Positions 1 to 6,922 of a DNA stretch of 39,766 nucleotides are shown piece after piece; position 1 is the first letter of the stretch, and each line of letters begins with the position of its first letter. A program made the position numbers and the translations under genes. The notes beneath the pieces are model-generated. The model did no database searches. It was not told where the DNA came from and saw only the letters and a program-made list of their open reading frames with translations. The stretch spans positions 1 through 39,766 of the forward strand of contig NZ_JBFTXJ020000023.1 in NCBI RefSeq assembly GCF_041379945.2. The letters run 5' to 3'. The DNA is from Aneurinibacillus sp. REN35 (GTDB taxonomy: Bacteria; Bacillota; Bacilli; Aneurinibacillales; Aneurinibacillaceae).

Positions 1-859
1 ATGGGTCCTGCTCTATCTGATTGATGAGCTGTGCCGTCTCTTCCTCCGACATGCCCTCAAAAATCATATGTTTAATCCAGTTTGCCGTACGACCGGAGAT
101 AACAGCTGTTCCCGTTTCCCCAAAAATGCTAAGCGATTCCTCAAAGTTTTTCGGGTAGACGGTAGCAGCTGCTTCAATTATTCCAAGAGAACCATCTTCA
201 AACTTTAAGATAGCTACCGCCACGTCTTCCGCTTCAATACTCCGTAGGCGTGTTGCAGTATATGACTGCACTTCCTCAATCGGGCCCATTAACCATAAAA
301 GCAAATCTAGATTATGTATTGCCTGATTCATCAAAACTCCGCCATCCAACTCTTTTGTTCCACGCCAGGCAGCTTGGTCGTAGTATGCCTGATTTCTATT
401 CCATCTAACTGTTGCATTAGCATGACTTACTTTTCCGAATAATTTATTATCCATCACTTCCCTTAAAGCCATAACAGCAGGGCGAAAGCGATTCGGGTGG
501 ACAACAGTAAGTTTAACCTGATTTGCATTACAAGCTTCAATTATTGAATCAGCATCTTCAAGCGTAAGAGCAATAGGCTTTTCTACTACAATATGCTTTT
601 TATGATGAGCTGACTGAACTGCTAATTTTGCATGAAGACCGCTTGGAACACATATACTTACCACATTAATATTTGGCTCACTTTGAAACATTGTTTCAAT
701 ATCTAAGTAACCAGCAACCTCATACTCTTTCGCAAAATCTTCCATGCGCTCTACGTTTGTATCACATACCGCTATTAACTGTGCATTACTAGTTTTTTCG
801 ATTGCTTCAATATGTTTTCTAGCAATATGACCGCATCCTATAACAGCAAAACCTACCAT
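1..859 (-). CDS. Gfo/Idh/MocA-family NAD-dependent sugar dehydrogenase, WlbA/WbpB-like (3' end beyond window)
   Basis: Reading the minus strand from ATG at 859 gives an open frame that runs off the left edge after about 286 residues. The start MVGFAVIGCGHIARKH is the Rossmann dinucleotide-binding fold. The family signature EKPIALTLEDAD follows, then RWNRNQAYYDQAAWRGT and LDGGVLMNQAIHNLDLLLW, the substrate-binding part of WlbA/WbpB-type enzymes. Those enzymes oxidise C3 of UDP-GlcNAc uronic acid before transamination to the 3-amino sugar. A TAGGAG ribosome binding site overlaps the end of the upstream regulator gene, 12 bases away, so the two are probably co-transcribed. The partner enzymes (UDP-sugar dehydrogenase and DegT aminotransferase) lie at the right edge of the window. 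Family assignment is firm; the exact substrate is inferred. Confidence 0.9.
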   Translation of the reverse strand, partial: MVGFAVIGCGHIARKHIEAIEKTSNAQLIAVCDTNVERMEDFAKEYEVAGYLDIETMFQSEPNINVVSICVPSGLHAKLAVQSAHHKKHIVVEKPIALTLEDADSIIEACNANQVKLTVVHPNRFRPAVMALREVMDNKLFGKVSHANATVRWNRNQAYYDQAAWRGTKELDGGVLMNQAIHNLDLLLWLMGPIEEVQSYTATRLRSIEAEDVAVAILKFEDGSLGIIEAAATVYPKNFEESLSIFGETGTAVISGRTANWIKHMIFEGMSEEETAQLINQIEQDP

Positions 860-871
860 AAACCTACGCTC

Positions 872-1426
872 CTATTCTGAGATATTAAAATGATGATTCA
901 TTCCCCAAACCACCAATATATTTTTATCCTTAAAATCTTTAAGGACATACTCCAACTCACTTCTTCTAAAAACTCTTGTTTCTATCCTTCTCTCGATCAA
1001 ACGCTCTGCTTTTTCGGTCAGTAAGGATAAATAAGTTTCGTCTACAGCACCTATAATAATAAGTTGAATTCTTCCTGAATCAATTCCAGCCGCATAATCT
1101 CCTGCAATAAAAGCAAGTTCTACATCTCCTAATTCGCACAATACATTATCGACCAATCGATCAATCCCTACATATTTTTTAACAATGTTATGTAGATCAT
1201 TAAATAAGGCATGCTTCTTATTAGCCTTATAGACTTTCGTTCTTCCTGTATTCGTTATCTCTATTAACCCTGCTTTAGTAAGACGGTTTAACTCCACACG
1301 AACAGAATTAGTAGATTCCCCAAACTCCTCAGCTAACGAACGTAGATACCCACTTGCTTCAGTATTCAAAAAAAATTTTAACAATAATTTAATTCTTGTT
1401 TTTGATGTGATTAAATAGTCTAACAA
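872..1426 (-). CDS. Winged-helix transcriptional regulator fused to a nucleotidyltransferase-like domain
   Basis: About 184 residues. Residues 1-75 form a winged helix (SKTRIKLLLKFFLN, then SLAEEFGESTNSVRVELNRL as recognition region and a wing around NTGRTKVYKAN). Residues 85-187 resemble a minimal nucleotidyltransferase fold with no obvious catalytic acid pair, so that half is probably a ligand or protein sensor. The gene could start at GTG 1435, but there the GGAG abuts the codon. TTG at 1426 sits 8 bases from the same GGAG and gives the N terminus MLDYLITSKTRIKL, so I prefer it. It lies directly upstream of the sugar dehydrogenase gene. Regulators of this layout often sit beside surface-polysaccharide genes, and this one probably controls its own operon. 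The domain call is good; the ligand is unknown. Confidence 0.8.
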   Translation of the reverse strand: MLDYLITSKTRIKLLLKFFLNTEASGYLRSLAEEFGESTNSVRVELNRLTKAGLIEITNTGRTKVYKANKKHALFNDLHNIVKKYVGIDRLVDNVLCELGDVELAFIAGDYAAGIDSGRIQLIIIGAVDETYLSLLTEKAERLIERRIETRVFRRSELEYVLKDFKDKNILVVWGMNHHFNISE

Positions 1427-1482
1427 TTGATTCACTCCAGGAAGAACATTTCAAAATCATACAGAAAAAGTAAAACATTTAC

Positions 1483-1499
1483 GAGTAATTATTTTACTC
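1483..1499. promoter_or_regulatory. Operator-like palindrome over the regulator promoter
   Basis: GAGTAA and TTACTC form a perfect 6-bp inverted repeat with a 5-base spacer. It covers the proposed -10 box and the start-site region of the regulator gene. The position suits repression, possibly autoregulation by the winged-helix protein it precedes. This is inference from position and symmetry only. Confidence 0.45.
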
Positions 1500-1519
1500 A
1501 TTAGTTCTTTAGACGTCAA
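1491..1519 (-). promoter_or_regulatory. SigA-type promoter of the regulator-dehydrogenase operon
   Basis: On the minus strand TTGACG (1519-1514) and TAAAAT (1496-1491) are separated by exactly 17 bases, a near-consensus vegetative promoter. It would start transcription near 1484, giving a leader of roughly 50-60 bases before the regulator gene. Confidence 0.7.
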
Positions 1520-1581
1520 TCATTATCATTAGTTGCTATTTAAAATTTAATTTTTTGTCGAAATTAATAAGCAGTATACTA

Positions 1582-1611
1582 AATCACCCCCTCTATTAAG
1601 AGGGGGTGATT
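1582..1611 (-). terminator. Hairpin terminator after the stalk-domain protein gene
   Basis: A perfect 13-bp stem (AATCACCCCCTCT and its complement) with a 4-base loop lies 46 bases past the stop codon at 1658. The following minus-strand sequence has no long T run, so it may terminate only partly or protect the 3' end of the mRNA. Confidence 0.6.
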
Positions 1612-1657
1612 GAATATTCATTCATAAACGTTGTCACCATTAACAATGAATTACTAG

Positions 1658-3826
1658 CTATTCTATCGTAACCGTTTTGTTCTCAACGTTCCAGTTCGTT
1701 TTCGCTCCCAAAGCCAAAGCAACATGGGTAATAGGAAGCATTACACGCCCACTTTTAATTTCTGGAACTACATCTGTCGGAATACTTGTCCCATTTACAA
1801 CAATTCTTTTTTTACCTATCGTAATTTGTAACACTTTATCTCCACTAAGCAATGAGACCGTCTGAGCAGCTTGATCCCAAACAATATTACTTTCACTTAT
1901 ACCCAATGCTTCTGCTGCATATCGAACTGGCAAGTATGTGCGATTATCTTTAATATATGGTGCTATGTCCATTGACTTTTCCACATTACCTATTGTATAC
2001 GTTGTCTTTCCAATCACAAACGAACCTTTTACTCTTGTTTCATTAGGGGCTGGAGTGATAACATTTGCAACTTTAAAGCTGGAACCCGAAGTAATACTAA
2101 ATGTTTTACTATTAAATGGATGTGAAAGGGCTGTCCCTGCAATCTTAGCTTCAAGCGTGCCTTCTGGTAAGCTACGATTTACACCAAGTTGGATATTAGA
2201 GATTCGAATTTTTGAAGGTTTGGTACTTTCTCCCTTAATATCGAACTTTAGCGCTTCTTCCATATCTTCCGGTTTTATTGATACGCCTTCTGCTTTAACG
2301 ACCTGAACCGAACCTGGCTCAATCTTCATATCCCCTTCAATTACTTCTACCTTCGGTGTTGTTGTAAATGTTACGCCTTTTGGAAAATACACCAGAACAT
2401 AGCCATTCGTTTTTCCAAGGGGTCCTAAGTCTACGCTTTGTTTAATGGCTCTTGGCATAGTTTCGGCGAGAAAAACATCAGGCATGGCTTGTCCCTGCAG
2501 CCCAATCTTCAGTTTTCCTTCTGCGGCAGATTTCGGAACCACCGGAGGAACCACTTTAGTTACCAATACACTTTGTTTTTCAATTCCAGCTCCTTGTATC
2601 TCAGCTTGAATTTCGCCAAAGGTACCTGTTTTAACAGCAATCGCTGCTTCAAATATCAATTTACGCTTACTACTTGACGGAGCAGAAGGAATAGAGAAGG
2701 TAACTCTGTTACTGTCACTATTAACCATACCATTTACATCACTTCCGGAGTAATTAATGACCTGACGGGCAATACTTCCATTTGGAAGCATGGTTCCTAC
2801 AATCTTAACTGTATTCGGGAACTCTACCTCTACTTCCCGCCCTCCTATAAAGGCACCTGGTGAGGTTTCTTCAATTGTCATCTTTACTACCTTTTTGTCA
2901 TCAAATTTACTAGAGAGAATTTGATTGACTTGTTCTACCTTAATAACTGCTCCCCATTGTTGATATTTAGCTATTATTACCTCAGCATCACTTAACTCTG
3001 TACCTGAAATCGAAACTGGAACATTTCCTGTCTGAGCATCACTTTTTGCTTTAATTCGTGGTGTAACATAGAGAAATCCGCGATTAGTATTTCCTGCAGG
3101 AATATTTAATGTAGCTGTTAAAGTATTTTCATCGATTACAATATTTGATAGTGAAGCCCCTTCAAATCCACCGCTCCCTTTCAATGATATATTTTTCCAT
3201 TCATATTGAGAAGGTAGCTGGAATTTTACTGAAGAAGCTCCTCTTTTCACCTGCCCTGCTGCCGTCTCCTCAATACGAATGACTCCACCATTTGCTTCTG
3301 AGCCTCCAATCGATTCAACTGAATCGGCGATTGCACTAGTTTTACCTGTTCGGATAACAGCGAATGTATATTCACCGCCTGAGATAGTACTATCCATCGG
3401 CTCTACTTTTACTTTTATTTCTCCTGCTGCACCACTCATTTTAACATCTAAAGGAATTTGGATTTTATCTGATTTGTCATTATCATTGTTTACTATCGAG
3501 CCAGATGGGGAAAGTTCTAATACTTTACTCGTTTTGTTTATAATAGTGGCATTACTTGGGACTGGGCTATTCCACTCTACGCCTGACGGTAATGTAACAC
3601 GAAATGTATCTCCAGTGGTAAAATCAAAGTCATCTTCATTTACATAAAGACTTACTATGGGATTGCCTGCGGCATTATAATCAGAAGTGACGTTTATAAC
3701 GCGGTCCACATAGTTATTACTATTAGCAGAAGAAACAGAGGCCCAAGGACCTACAGTTAGTGGTACAGTGAGGATGGTAACAGCACTCCCTTTTAGAACA
3801 CTATGTAACTTACTTTTCTTATTCAT
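1658..3826 (-). CDS. Large secreted surface protein with C-terminal stalk (copper amine oxidase N-terminal-like) domain
   Basis: 722 residues with a signal peptide of about 35 residues (MNKKSKLHSVLKG, a hydrophobic stretch, then the cleavage region near SSANS). Residues 40-590 are a series of beta-rich modules with recurring phrases such as FRVTLPSGVEW, VKFQLPSQYEW and VEVEFPNTVKI, suggesting tandem immunoglobulin-like repeats. The last 120 residues match the 'copper amine oxidase N-terminal' stalk domain, with the hallmark DNRTYLPVRYAAEALG and a second half GRVMLPITHVALALGAKTNW. Despite its name this domain is a structural wall or surface module in Bacillota, not an oxidase. A strong AGGAGG ribosome binding site fixes the start. 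It has its own promoter and a long leader, so it is probably well expressed. Function unknown; an S-layer-associated structural role is plausible. Confidence 0.8.
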   Translation of the reverse strand: MNKKSKLHSVLKGSAVTILTVPLTVGPWASVSSANSNNYVDRVINVTSDYNAAGNPIVSLYVNEDDFDFTTGDTFRVTLPSGVEWNSPVPSNATIINKTSKVLELSPSGSIVNNDNDKSDKIQIPLDVKMSGAAGEIKVKVEPMDSTISGGEYTFAVIRTGKTSAIADSVESIGGSEANGGVIRIEETAAGQVKRGASSVKFQLPSQYEWKNISLKGSGGFEGASLSNIVIDENTLTATLNIPAGNTNRGFLYVTPRIKAKSDAQTGNVPVSISGTELSDAEVIIAKYQQWGAVIKVEQVNQILSSKFDDKKVVKMTIEETSPGAFIGGREVEVEFPNTVKIVGTMLPNGSIARQVINYSGSDVNGMVNSDSNRVTFSIPSAPSSSKRKLIFEAAIAVKTGTFGEIQAEIQGAGIEKQSVLVTKVVPPVVPKSAAEGKLKIGLQGQAMPDVFLAETMPRAIKQSVDLGPLGKTNGYVLVYFPKGVTFTTTPKVEVIEGDMKIEPGSVQVVKAEGVSIKPEDMEEALKFDIKGESTKPSKIRISNIQLGVNRSLPEGTLEAKIAGTALSHPFNSKTFSITSGSSFKVANVITPAPNETRVKGSFVIGKTTYTIGNVEKSMDIAPYIKDNRTYLPVRYAAEALGISESNIVWDQAAQTVSLLSGDKVLQITIGKKRIVVNGTSIPTDVVPEIKSGRVMLPITHVALALGAKTNWNVENKTVTIE

Positions 3827-3895
3827 GGCTTCCTCCTAAATTTTTAAAATATTGTACTTTCAAACAATAAAGAAAGCGCTATCAATAAGTTGTAT

Positions 3896-3905
3896 ACCTC
3901 CTTTC
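3896..3905 (-). promoter_or_regulatory. STAB-SD-like mRNA-stabilising sequence in the 5' leader
   Basis: GAAAGGAGGT lies about 70 bases upstream of the start codon of the stalk-domain gene, with no substantial open frame after it (only a possible 13-codon TTG-started leader). It resembles the STAB-SD elements known from Bacillus cry3A leaders, where a ribosome-bound Shine-Dalgarno stabilises the message. Function here is inferred. Confidence 0.5.
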
Positions 3906-3936
3906 AATTAATTTTCTTAACAATTAGTATATTTGG

Positions 3937-3965
3937 ATTATATATACAAAGTATAGTGCGGTCAA
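3937..3965 (-). promoter_or_regulatory. SigA-type promoter of the stalk-domain gene
   Basis: TTGACC (3965-3960) and a perfect TATAAT (3942-3937) are separated by 17 bases on the minus strand. Transcription would start near 3930, leaving a leader of about 100 bases that contains the STAB-SD-like element. Confidence 0.75.
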
Positions 3966-3991
3966 TAAAAATAATTACTCTTTGACGTAAG

Positions 3992-4025
3992 AAAAAATCC
4001 CTAGAAATGGAACTCTAAGGATTTT
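3992..4025 (-). terminator. Rho-independent terminator after the RCC1-repeat gene
   Basis: A 12-bp stem (AAAATCCTTAGA against TCTAGGGATTTT, one G-U pair in the minus-strand RNA) is followed by six T residues, 64 bases past the stop codon at 4089. Confidence 0.8.
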
Positions 4026-4088
4026 ATTACTAAGCTATTTTAGAGATATAAAATTTCTTCTTTAGCGCAGGTATATATAAGTTTTCAT

Positions 4089-5744
4089 TTAAAAAGCTGG
4101 AACTTTTACAGGCACAGTACGAGCCTTATTTGTTCCATCTCCAAGCTGACCATAACTATTCTCTCCCCATGTACTAATAGAACCGTCGATCCCTATGGCA
4201 AAATAACTTTCTGATTTGGCATAAATGCTTTTGATATTAGTAAGATTATTAACTTGAACCGGAGTACTTCCAATAATATTATTAGGCCTCTCTGTAGAAC
4301 TCCCTTGCTGTCCAAGCCCCCACGTCCACACTTTTCCTTCTTCATCTAACGCCAATCCACTCTTCTCATCTATAGTAATATCCTGAATATGACTGAGATT
4401 ATTTATCTTAAATGGTATAAAACGAGACATCTTTGTTCCATCACCTAGTTGTTCTTTTTCATTTTGTCCCCATGCCCACACTGTTCCGTCATTCTTAAGT
4501 GCAAAGTTGCTATTATTTATCACAATAATTTTTTTTACACCTGAAAGTTCATTGACCTGTACTGGTATATCACTGGACGAACTAGTACCATTGCCTAGTT
4601 GACCAAACTCATTATTCCCCCAGGCATAAACGTTTCCATTCTTCTGATATGCTAAAGTATGGTTTTTACCTGCCACAATTGAATCAATCTCTTTTACCTT
4701 GTCAATTTGTATTGGTAGATAACGCGTCTGTGTAGAATCATCTCCAAGCTGACTAAAACGGTTATCACCCCAAGCGTATACCTTGCCATCACTCTTTACT
4801 GCAAATACGTTACCTACACCACTTGTAATAGATTCGACATCCCGAAGGTTTTGTACTTGTACAGGCTTCATAACCGCAGTTCCATTCCAATCACCTATAC
4901 CTAGTTGACCATACTGATTACTTCCCCATGTCCAGACCGTTCCATTCTCTTCAAGTGCAATGCTATATCCTTTTCCATCAGCATCGTTAGCGGCAATAAT
5001 TGTTTTTATATTCTCTATCCCTTTTATTTGTACAGGACTATTTTGTGGATCAGTCGTTCCGTTACCTAACTCACCAGATTTGTTCTCTCCCCATGCCCAG
5101 ACTGTTCCATCTTTCTTCAAAGCAAGAAAATGTGTTTTCCCATTAACAATAGTTTCTATATCTTTTAGTTCCTTATACGGCTGCGGAGCAGTCTGTTGCT
5201 TGTTCTTTTCTTCTGTTGAAAGAACTCCATCTTGTCCGCTTTTCCATACTTCTCCCTGACTTCCAATAAAGAAAGTATGTGCTTTGTTTCCTTGAATATT
5301 AACAACCTCATTTTGAATTCTAAAGACTTGTTTCACTGCTTGAGTAAGCTTCTTGCCTGTCTTCGCATAAATTTCGTTTTTTACATGTAGAGTATACGTA
5401 CGACCTGGTACATAACCACTACTAGGGGGATTTATAATGATTGTCTTGTCTTGGTCTATGATTGATTTAGTAATAGATACATGGTTACCAAATTCATCAG
5501 TTACAAATAGGGCACTATCATCTACTGTGTAACGCTCAATGGGAGAATTAAAACGAATAACTAACTTTGTGTTAAAAGGCAGTTTTGTCTTAATGTCCAG
5601 ACCTGATTCCACCTGTACACTAACCATTGAAAATGCTTCAGACTTAATTTGTTGTGCAGAAGCCATAGGAATATTTGAAGTTACTGCGCCAGAAACCAAA
5701 CTAATAATTGCAAAGGTCTGAATACAGACTTTTTTCTTATTCAT
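4089..5744 (-). CDS. Secreted protein with Ig-like (Big_5) domain and RCC1 beta-propeller
   Basis: 551 residues. A signal peptide (about 1-30, ending near MASAQQ) precedes an Ig-like domain of the Big_5/SbsA type (about 45-150; LPFNTKLVIRFNSPI, and INPPSSGYVPGRTYTLHV). From about 160 to the end there are seven or eight RCC1 repeats of about 50-55 residues, each built on W-x-W-G-x-N-x-x-G-Q-L-G-x-G (for example WAWGENKSGELGNG and WTWGSNQYGQLGIG). The first is degenerate and the last would close the ring, giving a seven-bladed propeller. RCC1 propellers usually bind partners; the ligand here is unknown. An AGAGG ribosome binding site supports the start. No confident promoter was found in the 170 bases upstream. 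Probably a surface adhesin or scaffold. Confidence 0.85.
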   Translation of the reverse strand: MNKKKVCIQTFAIISLVSGAVTSNIPMASAQQIKSEAFSMVSVQVESGLDIKTKLPFNTKLVIRFNSPIERYTVDDSALFVTDEFGNHVSITKSIIDQDKTIIINPPSSGYVPGRTYTLHVKNEIYAKTGKKLTQAVKQVFRIQNEVVNIQGNKAHTFFIGSQGEVWKSGQDGVLSTEEKNKQQTAPQPYKELKDIETIVNGKTHFLALKKDGTVWAWGENKSGELGNGTTDPQNSPVQIKGIENIKTIIAANDADGKGYSIALEENGTVWTWGSNQYGQLGIGDWNGTAVMKPVQVQNLRDVESITSGVGNVFAVKSDGKVYAWGDNRFSQLGDDSTQTRYLPIQIDKVKEIDSIVAGKNHTLAYQKNGNVYAWGNNEFGQLGNGTSSSSDIPVQVNELSGVKKIIVINNSNFALKNDGTVWAWGQNEKEQLGDGTKMSRFIPFKINNLSHIQDITIDEKSGLALDEEGKVWTWGLGQQGSSTERPNNIIGSTPVQVNNLTNIKSIYAKSESYFAIGIDGSISTWGENSYGQLGDGTNKARTVPVKVPAF

Positions 5745-5917
5745 AACTCATACCTCTTTCATCTAAATAATACATTCATTACTATTTTACTCTATGTTAA
5801 CGTACTTTTAGAAGATATTCGACCTATTTTCTTACAAATGTCATTAGTAAAGTTAAATCCTTCTATACTAGAACTGAATTTAATTTAATAATCTTGATAT
5901 ATGATAACTTTAACTAT

Positions 5918-6057
5918 AAAAGGGGCTGTCCGAAAAGTCATATTTCAACCGAAACCTTGATAAAAGGAAAAGCCAAGAATGCTATTAAATCAACATTCTT
6001 GGCTTTTTGCTCTGTGTGCATTTTACGCGTAAAGGAACTTTTTAGACAGCCCCTTTT
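5918..6057. mobile_element. MITE-like element with IS1182-type terminal repeats
   Basis: The 140-bp element is bounded by perfect 13-bp inverted repeats (AAAAGGGGCTGTC at 5918-5930, complement at 6045-6057). The similarity continues inward imperfectly (CGAAAAGTC against TAAAAAGTT). GGGGCTGTC ends of this kind are typical of IS1182-family elements in Bacillota. There is no transposase frame inside. The centre is a strong hairpin. No clear target duplication is visible. It sits where the A/T-rich left block meets the rest of the window. The call as a non-autonomous relic is inferred from the ends. Confidence 0.65.
5968..6007. terminator. Bidirectional hairpin terminator inside the MITE
   Basis: A perfect 14-bp stem (AAAAGCCAAGAATG and its complement) with a 12-base loop carries T runs on both strands. 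It lies 62 bases past the stop of the secreted protein gene at 6069 and probably ends its transcript. Confidence 0.7.
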
Positions 6058-6068
6058 TACTTACTTCT

Positions 6069-6761
6069 TTATTGAAATTTTACATTTGTAATATAATAAT
6101 TACCTGTTCCATTAAAACGGAGCTCAAGATGACCTGTGATTACATTTTCAGTATCTGTCAACCAAGGGAATCGCGCATCAACAATCGTATCCTTCTCAAA
6201 TGGACTTGTATAGTAGAGATACTGTTCCTGACGATCATTCGTTGAGCTTAATGTGCGCGGGTCCTGGCTTGGCGGTGCGTCCTTAAAGTCGATCACACGT
6301 TCACCGTCATAGAGGAACTCGGAGGAATTGGCGGCCAGCGTATATAATGTCAGGTCATTATGCATGATGCGAACGACACCGGTCGCGGTTGCGGCTTCCA
6401 GCTTTTTGCCCTGTACGTCCTTATACGGAATGTATGTCGGTACTTTTACCGGCAGCATCGTGTTGAATACTTCCATCTCCACCTTGAATCCGTTGCCAAG
6501 GTCTTTACTTGCGAGCTTGTTGTCACGCGACACTTTCATGTCATTTAACGCCATATTGATTTCTTCGACTGTCGGAATGTGTCCTGTTGGTACGGTGCTG
6601 CTGGAGCCTTTCGATTTCAACCATTCATTTAACTGCTCATAGGTCGCAATCGCTTTGCCCGGCTTCGGTGTCATATCCTCCTTGTTGTCCTGCGCAAAGG
6701 CCGCGGGTGTGAATGCGAGTGAGCATACAACTAATGATAATGCAGTCTTTTTCAACTTCAT
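6069..6761 (-). CDS. Small secreted protein of unknown function
   Basis: 230 residues with a clear signal peptide (MKLKKTALSLVVCSLAFTPAAFAQ, in which AFA-Q is a good signal-peptidase I site). I do not recognise the mature protein. It begins acidic and Lys/Pro-rich, with an amphipathic stretch ATYEQLNEWLKSKG, then a beta-rich region with many aromatic residues (YLYYTSPFEKD and GTGNYYITNVKFQ at the end) and no cysteines after the signal peptide. AGGAGG lies 9 bases before the ATG. It is a single-gene unit between the MITE hairpin and the terminator at 6878. Its base composition resembles the genes to its right more than those to its left. An export-dependent surface or envelope role is all that can be inferred. 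Confidence 0.75.
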   Translation of the reverse strand: MKLKKTALSLVVCSLAFTPAAFAQDNKEDMTPKPGKAIATYEQLNEWLKSKGSSSTVPTGHIPTVEEINMALNDMKVSRDNKLASKDLGNGFKVEMEVFNTMLPVKVPTYIPYKDVQGKKLEAATATGVVRIMHNDLTLYTLAANSSEFLYDGERVIDFKDAPPSQDPRTLSSTNDRQEQYLYYTSPFEKDTIVDARFPWLTDTENVITGHLELRFNGTGNYYITNVKFQ

Positions 6762-6877
6762 CTTACATTCCTCCTATGACTCTGTATGTAGCTTGCTAAC
6801 TTGCTTTTACCCTGAAAGTACTCCCTTAAATCACAGTTTCAGGATATATTTTAAAAATTTACCCAATAAAATCGTAC

Positions 6878-6918
6878 AAAAAAAGACGAGACAACCGCAA
6901 TCGTACAATTGTCTCGTC
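6878..6918 (-). terminator. Rho-independent terminator of the arabinose operon
   Basis: A 10-bp stem GACGAGACAA/TTGTCTCGTC is followed by seven T residues on the minus strand, directly after the stop codon at 6923. It marks the end of the seven-gene operon. Confidence 0.85.
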
Positions 6919-6922
6919 CTTT

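Noticed and set aside
1658-2020. Possible copper amine oxidase
   Set aside because: Only the small N-terminal-type stalk domain is present. There is no catalytic oxidase domain or topaquinone motif, so it is a structural surface module.
3855-3890. A 13-codon leader peptide after the GAAAGGAGGT in the stalk-domain leader
   Set aside because: The TTG start is 11 bases from the ribosome binding site, the peptide shows no regulatory codons, and there is no attenuator hairpin. An mRNA-stabilising role fits better.
6811-6843. CCTGAAA/TTTCAGG inverted repeat upstream of the secreted protein gene at 6069
   Set aside because: Only 7 bp around a 19-base spacer with no clear promoter in register. It could be chance in A/T-rich DNA, so I did not list it as an operator.
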